A stretch of DNA of 64,000 nucleotides, from NCBI GenBank assembly GCA_009760885.1, contig CM019718.1, forward strand, positions 31,438,530-31,502,529, read 5' to 3'. This document shows, one piece after another, positions 43,001 to 58,100 of the stretch (position 1 is its first letter; every line of letters starts with the position of its first letter). Under the pieces are notes generated by a model that was given only the letters and a program-made list of their open reading frames with translations, did no database searches and was not told the DNA's origin. The position numbers and the translations under genes were made by a program. Source of the stretch: Achatina immaculata. Lineage: Eukaryota; Mollusca; Gastropoda; Stylommatophora; Achatinidae.

Positions 43001-46000
43001 CTGAAATATTTTAGCTACATTAATGGGCATAATATTACATGAGGGAAAACAGTAAGAACAAAAACTGTAGATGCAGGATAACATTATAGCTTATAAATTT
43101 ACCAGTGATAGTTGCAAGTATAACATTGGAGTGATACCACTTCAAACCACAACAACTGGATGACTACAGCAGGATGTTAAGCTTAAAAATGCAATATGTG
43201 TAATGTAATTCTTAATTAATGAAAAGCAAAAAAAAATGTTTTCACCTGCAAAGCTTTGATTTTTGCTTGGGCATCTTTCTGAGCATCACCATAGCTGGAC
43301 CACTTGTTACAAAGCTCTTCTCTGCTGCCAATTTGATCTTCAATCTGTGTGTAGTTCTGCATTAGCTTGTCAAATCGCTCACTCAACACAGCAGCTTCAT
43401 CATCATTACACACAGCCATGAGCTCCTTGAATTCCTGTTGAAGGCTTTGGAACATTTTGTCCTGAGACTTGCAATCATCTTTCATTGACTGTGAAGAAAT
43501 AATAAACATGAAAGCTTTCCTGTAATGCAGCTATATTACAGCTCTGCAGTTTCAGAACAGCAGTTTGAAACTGCCTTCATAATTTAAAAGCTGAATTGAA
43601 GTATCTTGCCAGCCTATTTTTATTACAAAAAAAGCACTTTCAACCTGTCAAAGAAAATTAGGAGAAGATATGAAAGTATTATTTTTACTTGCATTAGTTA
43701 CTATTACACATTATATTTGATTATTCCTCCTAACAAAAACATAAATTTCTTGGTTCAAGTCCCAGCAGAGTAATTTTTTTCTGGTACAACCACACCAAAA
43801 AAGCTCTGGGGTCCGCCCATTCATTCATTTGCATGTCCCTTGCGAAACTTTGCCTCCCTAACAGCACTCCTGTAGGCCTCTCGGTTGTAAGCAAGATGGC
43901 TTGCTGCTGATGCATCCATTTGCAGATCATCAACGATGTCTTGCAGCCATCTTTGCCTTGGTTTTACTCTCTTTCTTTTTCTCATTATGTATCCTCCCAA
44001 GATGGTCTTCTCTAAATTATCATAACATTTAATATGTCCAAATTATTTAAGTTTTCTTTGTTTAATCCTCTTTACTAGCCAGCCTTCTTCAATATTAAGG
44101 TCTTGTAGTATGGATATATTTGTTGTTTTTTTTTGTGTCCATGATATTTGAAGAACTCAAACTGAGTCCACCCAGCCTCTAAAAAAAGAATACCACAGAA
44201 ATTTGGGAAGGCAAATGCAGCCAGGTGTTATACTGACCACATCACACTTTCATGTGCCAAAGGTCATGGAAATACTGGCCTAACACCATATCCCCAAAAT
44301 GGCTTAATTAAAAGCCATTGCATCTTTGTTTAACCTGCCCGCTACATGTAACTCATATCTATAAATTTAAGCTAGACAATGAAGAAAAACAATCTGCATG
44401 CACACATACATCACACTGGACACACTGGAAGTTACTGTCTGACAAATAAATTCAGAAAACTGTAGAATTAGACATACTTCAGACATAATTGTTTTTCTCT
44501 GGATTCTTAATTCCACTCCTAATGTTCCTATTGCTTTGATATCTTACCAAGTGATGATGATCATAATATCCTTGGCAATAAAGATGATTTTAGACAGTTT
44601 TAGGATGTAAATCTTAAGTGTTTGTCATTACCTTGAAAATTCCAGAACCTGTCAGACTCTCTAACGATCCTCACCTTTCCTCATAACACTTTTTTTTAAA
44701 AATAGACTACTTTGTCCTTTTAGAGTAAGTTCAGCAACTTCTTGGTTTTGTCCATTTTTTCTCACTCTCCAGATACATACTGAATCTTCCTCCAAAGCCA
44801 CATCCCCATTGTCATCCACAATCTTCATCAGCTCATTTACCGTACTTATTTTACAAGCAGAAAGTAATACTGAAGTGTCTTATTATTGCATTATCATTCC
44901 TGTCCTCACTGTTATAGTTTTCTTCTTATTTGTAAGAGTCATATAATCTGCTGTAATAACAATACAATACATTCAAAGAGAATGAGAAGAAGAAAAAAAA
45001 GAAGAAAAAAAAGACTCTGACCTGCAATTTGGCTTTAGTGTCATTTACTTCATCTGAGTAGATTTCACTACTGAAATCTAGCTTCTTCTGCATATTTTTG
45101 ACCCACTTCTCTGTATCCTGAAGACAGTCATAGAAGCTCTTTCGATGTTGTAGAGCACTGGCCAGTACTTTCTGTCGCTCAGTCACAGCATTGTTCACAT
45201 CACTGAGGATATCCAGTTTGACATCTAGAGTTTCTGGCCCGTGTAAGAACTTTATTTCTAACAGCTCAAGTTCATTACTCAATAGCTCTGTTCATTACTG
45301 CATGACTTTGTATTACTGAGTTTATTTGTTGCTGAATGGCCTTTTTAGCAACTATGACTCTCTTTGTGTGATCTTTCTTTGTATTTATTGATAGTATTTA
45401 TTACCTCATGACCTTTCTTTGTATTACTGAATTTGTTACTGCTTAATATTTCTATATATTACTCAGTATTACTCATTTTTTGTTTTTTTCATGCATATTA
45501 TATTCAATAACAAATACTGAGTAAAACCTGTAATAGGAAGGGCAGAATAGTAGACGGGCCTGCATGCCCATTTCTTATTTTCTTTGAAAATAAAGTTTGC
45601 TCATTCATTCATTTTAACTGCAAGATCTTTCTTTGTAACTACTGACTCTGATTGTTATTGTATGATATTTCTTTTTATATACTGACTTTTTTCTTGACCT
45701 TTCTTTGCATTCACTGATTCCTCTATTTTCCTACTGTAAATGATTGTTGGTTGTAAGGAAAGAAGTTCAAAGTTGACTGAAGAGATTATACCTATCACTG
45801 GGGACTGTAAGCTAAAGATGATTCCCCCCCCACTCCATGTCATGATTCTTGGCATTTGGTTTTTTTTTACTGTAAACCTGATCAATGGAGCAGGGATTGA
45901 CATACATTCTCATGATGGTGTTTAATGAAGACTTAAGAGATTGCAGTTAGCTCAAAACTAGCACAGGGATGTCACAAGAGGCATTTGATAGCATACACAG

Positions 46001-49000
46001 AGATTCAATGTGGAGAATTTTAAGTCTATATGGAATACCATCTAAAATTGTCAACATCATTAAGGACCTCTACAATGGATATATTTGTGCAGTCAAAACA
46101 GAAGAAGGGATGAGCGAATGGTTTTAAATTGAAACAGGTGTGAAACAAGGATGTATACTGTCTCCTTTGCTTTTTGGAATTGCAATAGATTTCATAATGA
46201 AAAAATGCTGCACAAGTAACAGGTATTGATTGGGTACATGAGACCCAACTAGAAGATCTTGATTTTGCTGATGACATAACTCTTATCAGTAACAATGTGA
46301 ATTTCCATGCAAGAAAAAACAGATATCCTGTCTTCACTGGCTAGCAAAACAGGACTTGAAATTAACAAGGACAAAACAAAAATAATGAAACTTCCCATTA
46401 GTCAAAATGGAAATATACACGTAGAAGGGAGAGATGTTGAAGAAGTTAATCAATTTGCATACCTTGGCAGCTACACAGACCTGGATGGTGACAAAAGAAA
46501 GAAAGTTAGAACTAGAATTGCAAAAGCAACATTGATCTTCAAGAATCTTGAGAACATAATGGCATTCAAAAGTTATAAGCACAAAAACTAAGCTAAGACT
46601 ATTCAATTCAAATGTAATATCCACCCTCATTTATGCATGTGAAAGATGGAAAACAGCTAAAGAAACAGACAACAAATTAGACTCTTTTGAAAACAAATGC
46701 CTAAGGTAAATACTCAATATAAAGTGGAACGAATTCAAGAACAATGCAGAGATAAGACAGATGACTGAACAACAACCAGTCTCATGGGTGATCAGGAAAA
46801 GGAGATGGACATATGTTGGTCAAGTGATGAGAAGAAACAATCAGAGAATCCCAGAACAAGCTATCAAGTGGAACACAACAGGCCGAAGAAAAAGAGGCAG
46901 ACAACGTGAAACTCTAAAGAGGAAATTGTTAAGAGAGGCCAAATTAATAGGCACAAAATCCTTTGATGAGGTTGAAAAGCTCACTGAAAACAGGATAAAT
47001 TGGTGAACTACCTTTCGAGCCCTACGTGACATTTAACAGCAAGGGATGGATATAAGATATAAGAAGAATCTGGTAGGAAATAATGAAAGAAGTTGAAAAA
47101 TGAACCTACCTGAAATGAGTCTGAACTACAGAAAATCATGTGTATGGTGTCTGGATACAAGAAGTCTTGAAGATATTCAATCATATCTTTCAATGATAAA
47201 CTGATGTTTTTTTTTTCTTTGCCAATATAAAAATTATTTTCTCAATCCCATGTTCCAAATGATTGCTCTCTGAATGTGTCAGAAGATTCAACATCATTTG
47301 TACTCACTTCCAGTTGCTCCTGAGAATATCCTGCTTGGATTTTAAAATGTTCAGGCCCTCAGGACTGGCATGGCTCTGAACCTGCTCAAACTGCTTGGTG
47401 AGTGCATTCAGCTGAGGCTGGTAACTCCGCACCTCTTCTTGGAGCTCCTGCAAAGGAGATATATATGCACAGTTATTTCTGACAATGGGATGATACATGT
47501 TTAAAGCCCATTCCGGGCCACAAGCATGGTAAAGTTATGAAGAGATTAAGCTTATACCACTGAGCAAGATGGATGGCCATCCTTCACTGCCCCAAACTTT
47601 GAGGGATGATGGTGCAGGATGATAAGATTATGTCCATGAAATATGTTTCACTTTTAAATGTATCTGATGGAGCACTGCCAACATAATTTGGCATCACCAG
47701 CAGTATGTTCATAAATTTGGGCAATGTTTATAAGTTAAGTCTTTATACAATTTCAAACTTCAGTAAATCTGTAGCACTGAATGAACACATGAATGATAAG
47801 AGCATACTGTAAATTAAATGGTATTTTATGCAGATTGTTCACTGTATATCCTTTGGTGTGAGCAGGATCAAGAGAGCATGAGCCAAAATATCAGATGTTG
47901 TATGTTTTTCATTTATACATTCTCATACTTTCTATTCTTTTTTTCTCACTTTACTCACTCCCTCCCTCACTTTGTAAAACTGCACCATACACCTCTATCT
48001 ACCTCATATCATGGTCACTCTTTTCAGAAACACAAGCACGATATATTGGCAATGATCAAAATTCTTCTGACCATAGCATGATATTTTTGTGAAAAGTACC
48101 CTTCTCTATTACTCCATTTAGATTTTGATTATGTTTTTATTTAAATAAAAACAAGAAAATGAGACATTTCTTAATCATGTACACTTAAAGACATGAAATA
48201 GTTTTTCTACCTTGGCTAGAACAAGTTCATGTTCAAGGACTTGAACATCTGAAGTGTTCACATTTGGTTCAGCAGCAAGACGAGTATGAATCTTGGCAAG
48301 TTTCTCCTGGAAACTTTCAGCTTCCTTTCTGTAGTCAGACCATGCTTTGAACATCTTGTCCACCTTATGAGATCTGTCCTCAGATTTGGCTAGAATGTTG
48401 CCCCATTTTCTTCGGAGGGTATCAAGGTCTCTTTGCATGTCCGGCTGATCTATCAGGTATCCTGCCTCAGTGTTTATTTGATGAAAAATGGGTAGGTTTT
48501 CTTCACACTCTTGCATGAAGACCTGGAGGAAATTTTTCATAAACATTCAGAGGTTTTTTTACAGATCTAAGCTTAATTAAACAAAACAGAAAAAAAAAAG
48601 ATTCAGTAATTTTCCTGATCATTTTTTACCATTCATGCAAAATTTGTTATCACAGGTCTGCAGCTATAATATGAGCATTTAAAAGTTGTCCAAACACAAC
48701 TTAGAAAATACTGACTAGTTTTTTTAAAAATTTTTCACAAATCATGAAATGTTATTCCTTAATATCATTTTTCATGTTTTGTATTGTCTAGTCTTGAACA
48801 GGCTAAATTCTTTCTTATTTAAGATAATTCTTGAGAACCAATTCTCTACAACAAGTTTTATTTTCTAAAATCTTTGTTTCTTTATCAATGACTGACATGC
48901 TCAAGTCTATGACAGCTGACAGCTTCAAAGTGAAGAGAGAGTGATTGTAGCAAAAGTTCAAAATAAAAGTTTTTTTTTTTTTTTCAATTCCTAAATTTTC

Positions 49001-52000
49001 TACATCTTACATCCTTCCTGCGCTGTTAAACATCACATAGGGCTTGCACGGTAGTTCACCAAGTTTTCCCATTTTCGCTGAGCTTTTCATCCTCATCAAG
49101 GAATTTTATGCCTACTAAACTGGCCTCTCTTAACAATGTCTTCTTTAGTTTCGCATGGTCGACCTCTTTTTCTTTGGCCTGTTGTGTTCCACTTGATAGC
49201 ATGTTTTAGGATTCTCTGATCATTTCTTCTCATCAAGTGATCAACATATGTCCATCTTCTTTTCTTGATTACCCATGAGACTGGTTGTTGTTCAGTCATC
49301 TGTCTTATCTCTGCATTGTTCTTGAATTCGTTCCACTTTATACTGAGTATTTACCTTAAGCATTTGTTTTTCAAAAGAGTCTAATTTCTTTTCTACTTCT
49401 TTAGTTGTTTTCCAGCTTTCACATGCATAAGTGAGGGTGGATATTACATTTTAATTGAATAATCTTTAACTTGGTATTTGTGCTTATAACTTTTGAATGT
49501 CATATGTTCTCAAGATTCTCGAAGATCAATGCTGCTTTTGCAATTCCAATTCTATCTTCCTTTCTGGTGTCACCATCCAGGTCTACGTAGCTGCCAAGAT
49601 ATGCAAATTGGTTTACTTCTTCAACAGCTGTTCCTTCTATGTATATTTTTCCTTCTTGATTAATGGGAAGTTGCATTATTTTTGTTTTTTCCTTGTTAAT
49701 TTCAAGTCCTATTTTACTAGCCAGTGAAGACAGGGTATGTTTGTTCTTGCATTGAATTCACATTGTTATCAACCTATTTTACTAGCCAGTGAAGATGGAG
49801 TATGTTTGTTCTTGCACTGAATTCACATTGTCATTGATAAGAGTTATGTCATCTGCCAAATCAAGATCTTCTAGTTATGTCCTATGTACCCAATCAATGC
49901 CCGTTTTACCTGTGCAACACTTTTTCATTATGAAGTCTATGGCAAGTCCAAAAAGCAAGGGAGATTCCTTGTTTCATGCCTGTTTCAATATGGAACCATT
50001 CGCTCATTCCTTCTTCAGTGCTGACTGCACAAATATATCTGTTGTAGAGATCCTTAATGATATTGACAATTTTAGATGGCATTCCATATAATCTGAAAAT
50101 TCTCTGCAATGAATCTCTGTGTATGCTATCAAATGCCTTTTTATAGTCTATGAAGTTCAGGATTAATGGTTTTTTCTTTTCAATATGTGAACAAAACACT
50201 TTCTTCCTTTTCGAAATCCTGCTTGTTCTTCTCTCATTGCAGCATCCACTATATCTTTAATTCTATTCAGAATAACTTTGTAAAATACTTTTGATATAGC
50301 TGATAGTAAGGTTAGTGCTATCCAATTATTGCAGTCACTAAGGTGGCTTTTTTTAGGTATTTTAACAATGATTCCTCTTTTCCATTTAGAAGTGACATTT
50401 TCCTCTTTCCAAACTTTATTAAACATTCCCTGTAGTTGGCTCATGTTGTCACTATTAATAGTTTTTAACATTTTGGCTGTTATTTCATTTTCACCTGCAG
50501 CTTTGTTGTTAGCAATTAGATTCACTGCTGTTTCAATTTCATGCAATATAATTTCACTGAGGTTGACATTCAGTTGTGAGGATGGTAAGTCGGTTTCAAG
50601 GTTTAACAATTCTTTTGGGCATGGTCTATTAAGTATTTCTTGGAAGTGTTCGGCCCATCTTTATTTTTGGTCTTTACTTGATGTTAATAGGGTGTCAGTT
50701 TTGCTAAAGATTGGTCTTTCTTTGGATGTAATATTACTGGGTAGTTAGCCCCTTTCGTATGATGTATCAAGTTTTGCTGTCTCTTGTTTTTACTGCTTTC
50801 TCTGCTTCTTTCACTATATTGTCTATGTATTCTCTCTTGTCTCTTCTAATTGAACTTTTTACTTTATCTTCTGGCATGTTGCTTTTACCAAATCTTTTCC
50901 AAAATCTGTCTTTATGTTCAACATGTCTAATTTGGCTGCTTGTCTTTCATGTATGTATTTCCATGTATTTTCTGACATCCATGCATTTCTGTATGTTTTT
51001 TGTAGTCCAGCACTTGTTTTTGCTGCTGTGATTATGGCTGTGCTGTTTTCTACACTCTAAGCTAAATCTGCAACTGACCAATTCTGCATGCATATTTTGT
51101 GAGTATTTTCATGTGATGACAGATTAACTTGGACCACCTTTTCATGTGAGGATTATAGATTTTTGACCTGTTTTTGGATTCCTCCAAGAGACTAGTCTGT
51201 GAAAATGGGTACTTGATACATGATGTTGGGGGAAAATGCCTCATAAAATGGAGAATACTTCCTACCTGGGCAGGCCAGTCCAGAATACACTGCATATAAG
51301 CAGCCGTCAGAGTGTGAATGGAAAAAAAGAAGGTATTTCATTAATATTTGCCTTATTGCTTTGGAACTACAGCCAAATTAACTGTTGGTGAAAGTCAATG
51401 AAAAGTAACAAGAATTTTGTTTTCAAATGTATAACAACATATAACCTCCTCAGAAGTTTCTATTAACTGAACTTTAACTTCCTTCTGTCATACATCTATG
51501 CAAATCAGTAACAGCAGTTATCATTTACCTGATGCAAATCAAACAATTCTTTGGCTTCTTCCAATGAGGAACATTTTGGCAACTCAATGGCACAGTACTT
51601 CTCTGCTTTCAACATCCAAGGCATTAACTGTTCTTGTAAGGTCTGGTATTTCTGCCAGTGAGCCACACTGCCAGACAGGGAAGCATTTTTGTCCTTGGCA
51701 CGGGCACACAGGGACTCCCATTGTCTTCGAATACTTGTTAGTTTTGACTTCAGAGATGCTGTTTCCCGAGATCTAAAATTCTGGGTCAGTCCCCTGGCAT
51801 CCTTTTCCAAATTCTCCAGGGTGACATGGTTTTCAAACACCTGGCTGGCAATTCCCTGGTTTAGTGAAGTAATGAATGTGTAAAAAATAGTGAAAATAAT
51901 GCATTTGTTATTTCATAGCATAAATTATATACTGGTAATATCTGAAGCTGGAATAAATTAGCCTATGCAAACAGGTGAAAGAGTTATAAATCTAAAAGCA

Positions 52001-55000
52001 ATATTTGTTGGTAACATTAGAATCAAGTAAAAGAAATGAAATACATGATACATATTTATAACTGATACTGTCCTTTATAGCTGATCATTCCAAAGAAGTA
52101 GGCTGCTGCTAATGATGATGCTGATAATAATGATGACAATTATGACAGCAATGTTGAAATATCTCGTAAGCTATGCAATGTCAAGTTGTTTGTCTCTATT
52201 CCATCTTCTTTTCACTAAAGACAAAAAAAAATATGTCACAAACCTCAGCTTTCTGCAACTGAAGCTCTGGTGAATCATCCTTATTCTCATAAACTTCATT
52301 CAGTTTGGCCTCTTTCTCATTCAGCCAGTCACTGAAGTGGTTGAGTCTCTTGTAAAAATCATTCCATCTGGTAACTGTGGTCTCAAGGTCCTCTAACTTA
52401 GCATTCAGGCGATGAGATACACTGTCCAATTTTTTGTCAAAGTCTACCACTTCACCTTTCAACTGTCCCTGGCACTCTGGGCTTGCCTCCATGGTCAAAA
52501 GGGCATTTAATTTGGTCATCTGAGTCAAGCTATCTTTGAGGTCTCTCAGTGTCTTGTGCAGCTCCTAGTTTGGGGAATTAAAAAAAAATACTTAGAAGAA
52601 GAAGTTTATGCTGTAAACAGGCAAGATTGAAATAAAAATAATTGTATGAGTTCATGCTGACCACACTAGACATGAAGGGAGGTCTATGGTTTATGGTTTG
52701 GATTATCATCATTGCATTCTGGACATGCCCATATGTGCTCAGATCCTCCCCTCAACATATCCATCAATGTCCTGTGGCTGATAGTGCCCATCTTGTGTTG
52801 GTCGACAAGTTCTTTTGTGCGCCCAGCGTGTCTTTTGTTTCTGGCCATGCCAATCTGTACCCACAGCTCTCTCAGCCTAAGAAGCGATGTGGATTTGCTG
52901 CTCTCGAGTGCATTAACAAAATCAGCTCGATCCAGTGGTTGTCCATCTGTGATGATGACAAAGCCAGCCAGCCTATCAGCTCTCTCATTTTCCCATGTGC
53001 CCGCATGCCCAGAGACATATATAAGGATGACTTTGCAGATCACTGACTTCTGCAATGACTCAAGCCACTGCCTGCATACAGAACCTGTCTCCTGAAGGGA
53101 GGACATTACAGAAACCTGAAATATCTGGTTATATGAAGCAAATGCTGAGAACTATCAAGATACCTATTTTTCCCCTCAACACTGAAAGGTATATGAAAAA
53201 GAAAACAAGAAAAGACAAGAGTTCATATAAACAGCAATGTAATAGTTTATAAAATGTGCTTACTAAACTTTGAAAAGAAATTCACATATTTTTTTTGTCA
53301 CTGTCAGATTTCATATGTATAAAACATCGCATACAACTGAAAATGTATTAAGTTTTAAATGGTAAAATATCATAGATTTACACATGTACATGAGTTCTTT
53401 TTTGTCAACAGTACCTCTCCATTTCTAACAAGTGGCACCCATGTGACAATTTTTTTATTTGTCAGTCCACACAAAGTGCTAAATCATAAAGTTTATAAAT
53501 GTATCAACTTACAAAGACCAAAAAATATTGCACATTGTAAACATATTATCCTGCAAATACAACAATTTTGACTACCCAATGTGCTTCTATTCAATATTTA
53601 TTGTTACTGTAGATTCAGTTTTTTTTCTCTGTAACTGGTTTACTTCTTGATGTTATTAATCAAGATTACTAGTTTTCTGTCACATCCCTGCTTTAAATGT
53701 CTTTCAAGATGGCCAGGCATGTTAAGGTGCAGATTGTTAATACATTATCAAAAGACACTTGCATAACTGATATATTTTCTAACTGTCTCTACTGCAAATG
53801 GGTATAGACCTTTTCTCAACCAACCTTTTTTTCTCTCTACTTATTCAATAGCTAAGACTATAAATAAGCTAGTCATATGTTGTCAGGACTGCCATTAGAA
53901 ACACTGTCTGTGTTTTAATAATGCTAAATCCTTCTGAATACAGTAAAATCTTTCAGTTTTATAACATTTGCTACTGTACAGAATTCTCTGCAAAAAAGTA
54001 GGTACTAGCCTGCAGCTCTTTATCTCATGTTTAAATTTAATGTTGTACAAGCTCTAACAATGTACAATAAACTATACTTATCTCTTCCACTATACAAAAA
54101 ATAGTGGTCTTAATCTGTTTCACTGTTTCTCTCTTCTTTTTGACACTTATTTCACATGTTACTATTTAATAGATCACACCTTTTTAGCCTCTAAATCCCT
54201 GAGAGCAGTATCTTGATTTAGAAATTCAACAGGTCTCTCTAACTCATCCTCAGCTTTTTTTATGTAGGCCTGGAGTCTGGATTTCTCATTTTCATAGCTC
54301 TCCCAGTCCTTCACTTGCCCCTGTCGAAAAAAAAAAGGAAATACTTATTAATTTTATTTTGCTTGAAAGAATTATATGCAAACAGTCATGGGAATCATGA
54401 AAGTTAACAAAAAAATTACAAGTTTGTGGATAAAAAACTATTTACATCTTGTTAAAAGGACACTGTTTATATCTTGTGAATAAGAAATTTTGTATAGTGC
54501 ATAAGATGTTTATATCAAGTTGATAATGAACTGTTTTATCTCATTGGTAAGAAGTTGTTTTATCATATGAACAAAAAGTTTATAGTTATTTTTACAAAGT
54601 GAACAGCCTCTGTTCAAATGTTCAAGATACTTTATATCAGTGTGCACTCACAAGTGAATATAAAGATATAAGATGAGGATCGCAAAAGATGGAAACGCAT
54701 GATTGCCAATGATATGGCACATAATAAATAAAAATGTGCATTCATGCATATCATGTAAACAAAAGTCTTGTATCACTACTGCATCCATTTTCTGATAAGA
54801 CAATTTTAACAAAAATAATAACTTCAAAAACAAAAATCAATATTACAGACAACTTTAAACTTACTTTTAGTTTCTCAAGTTTGTTTTTTGCAACATCATT
54901 TGTGTCTTTCCATTTCTCATCCAGTTCTGCTACCGACTGCTGGATAAACGATGGCGCAGTTTTCTCTCTCTGAAGTTTTCTACCAGTTTCAATTTCTGCC

Positions 55001-55061
55001 TGAATATTGGCCTTCTCAACATCCAGTTTGTTAAGAAGTGTCTATAAAATTACACACACAA

Positions 55062-55109
<48 letters not shown>

Positions 55110-58100
55110 TTAATGACTTAGATGCTCTTTTTAGATAGTTCAAAAGAAGTCATTTTTTCAAACTTATATAAAGTCTGGCTGAATCCAATAAACCAAAAAT
55201 CATCTTTACATTGATAAAAGGATAAACATATGTTTTAGCATAGATGAGAAAATGGATTGTTGCTGAAATTTTAATACAAAAATTTATTCAAGAAAAATAC
55301 ACTCCTCCCCCCAAAAACACAAACAAGCACAGAGAGAGAGAGAGAAACAAGAAGAAAAAGTAGAATTTGTCTTTTCATGAAACTTCATGATCCTTAAGTT
55401 CCTCTGCCATATTTAGCTTAAGCCTCTTTATTTGTGCTTAAGAATAAAGATAATGACACTAGCCAGGTGGCCAGAAAAGAAAAATATAAGTTCTATGAGA
55501 AGATGCAGGACAATGGAAAAAAAAAAGCAGAGGCATAAGAAAAAGATAATAAAATTATAAATACTTGAAATGAGAAGTCATGAGTTAGAGAACCTGACGA
55601 TCACTATAAAACTCGTGAGAAAAAGAAAGAGTAATAATGAGAGAAAAATAGCTGGCCAATCAAGTGTCATGAGAAAAGAAGCTAACCAAACTGATTAGAA
55701 ACACAAAGGCCAACAGAAAATGGAAAAGCATGTTTGTCAGTGTCTATTGGCACTACATATAATGGATGAATGAATCAAATTTAGTGCCAACTGGTAGCAC
55801 TGTGTATTAAACTTCCTTTTCAAATGCATGTCTTCTAAAAATACAATGTCTGCTATCAGATTTTAATGCTTTTCTTCCCAACAGAATTCTGTCAAGACTA
55901 CATGCTTCAAATGCAATGAATGAAATAGGCCACCGTTTTACAAACCATTTCCTTCAAACTAAAAGCCAGCTCTCTCATTACTGAACTACTTCTGTGCCTA
56001 ACACAAGTGCTCAGTACAGATAATGAAAGTGTACTATTTCTTCTAATCACCACAAGAAAAAAAAACATATATGATCTTTTGGTAAATTTTACCTCATGCT
56101 CATGGAGGTAGGCCCTTGCATCATCCAGACTGTCAACAGCTGGCCGTTCCATTGCCAGCTTCTGAGCATCATCAAGCCAATTCAGTTTCCCAGTCACACT
56201 ATTTGTATAATCATATCCCTTTGACATAATTCCAGACTTGTCCAAAGCAGAATCCATATTTGGCTTTAGTTCATTGAATCTGTTCAGCAGTCCTTGCAAA
56301 CGTTCTCTTTCTCTCCTTGAATCTGCATCAGGAGCATCCTTGATTAGTTCCTCAAGAGACTGTTCTATTGACCTAAGACTGTCCTGGTATTTATTCATGT
56401 TCCGCATCTCTTTCTGTAAGATCATTTAAAGACATTTTAAAATCTTGGTATTTATTTTACAACTATTCCTTTAATCTAAAAATCTAAATAATAATTATCA
56501 TTATGACAGTTATTAAGTTTGGGTTAGTTCATCATGATTTTAAAAATACAGATCTGATTATAAAGACAAACACAGAATTATAGTCACAGCTGTAACAATA
56601 TGTAATATGTGAATAACAAATATATGATTCTAAAGAAGGTAATCCTGTCATGCCTTAGAGGCACATAGGGATATGGTGCTAATGGCCATATTTTCCTTGA
56701 CCTGTCAGTACACTAGAGGGTAATATGGTCAGTATCATGCCTGGCCGCCTTTCCTTCCCCAATTCCAGAAGAAGTCGGGTACTCATTTCTACAGCTGGGT
56801 GACTGGGGTGCCTCAAGCCAAATTTGAACCCCCCACCTTCACCATGAGAGACCAGTGCATTAACCACTTTGCCACTCAGATGCATCAAAATATAAAAATA
56901 ACATTAGTTCATCAAAATGTTTAAAAACATGATGAACAACATACTTCTCAATACTTCTTCAATGTCGCTTATTTCTGCCTTAAAGATACAACTGTAAACA
57001 AGACATACTGATTCATTAACGAATAATTAACATTCTCTGCTGTGAAGAATTTATCACAACTCACTCTTTCATGCACACTGGCACATTCTCATTACACACT
57101 GCTTGCTTTTTTTTTTTTTTTTTTGGCTTTAATTCAAAGCCCCCAAGTGGGAAAAAGTCTGGACCTGTCATCGAAGATTCATTTGAATATGTAAACTATG
57201 AGCTCTAATGTATATTTTTTAATATCTTTTTTTTAATAAGTGCATTTTTTTATATACTGGATTCCTACAGCAAAAAGACAAAGCAAATGCTGCCTGCCCT
57301 TGACTTACAATGGGGTTACACTCTAATAAACCTATTGTAAGCCAAAGAACATCTTAAGCAGAACTACATATGTCAAAATATATATGCTGTATAGCCTATG
57401 TACATACAAGTATGTATATACATACACTCCAATTTCAAAGGCCATTTTCTTTCAAAATTTTTCTGTTTGAGCAAGCACAGTACAAGTGATAAAACTGTAA
57501 CTGAATGGAGGAAAAAAATATGAAAAAAAAATAAGTAAAAAAAACAAACGTGAATGTTTTATTAATTCTTTGTATGCCCCTTGATGTGCCTTGCATGGAT
57601 GGGGTCCACATCAGTGCACCTACCCACTTGTAGTGCAATGGTCTCTAATTTTGAATTTATCCTAACTGTGCTAAAAATCTGGTCAAAGCTGGTAGTATTA
57701 CTTCCTTCTGGTATCAAAAACCGTAGATGCGAGACACATACAAGGTTGAATTCAGAGCCAGTTTGTGTCAAAATTTAATTGTTTTTAAGTTTTTTCTAAG
57801 CTTATAGCTCGCCGCCCACTTTTGTTTTCATGTTTTCAGTTTATTGCAGATTGTAAATTAATCGTAAATAAATAATTAGTGTATATTTTTGTGAGGAAAT
57901 GGTGTTTGTGTAAAATTTTATTCATTTTGAATATACTGGACCCAGTACAGTGGATTAACTTGAGGGATAAGTGAGAAATTACTTCATCATAACTTTCCAT
58001 TCTTCTCAATTCTTAGCTCTTTTTTCTGTTCTATACTAACAACATACTAACAGTTTTATCAGAAAAACAATATACAACTTTTCATCTTTAAACTAATGTA

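Noticed and set aside
45251..45258. Acceptor at 45257 for exon 11
   Set aside because: It leaves the reading frame out of phase with exon 10; the acceptor at 45203 fits phase and repeat structure.
55907..56092. Extension of exon 4 past its donor
   Set aside because: The frame stays open into the intron, but the GTAAAA donor after CATGAG ends the spectrin pattern; the rest is low-complexity and not repeat-like.
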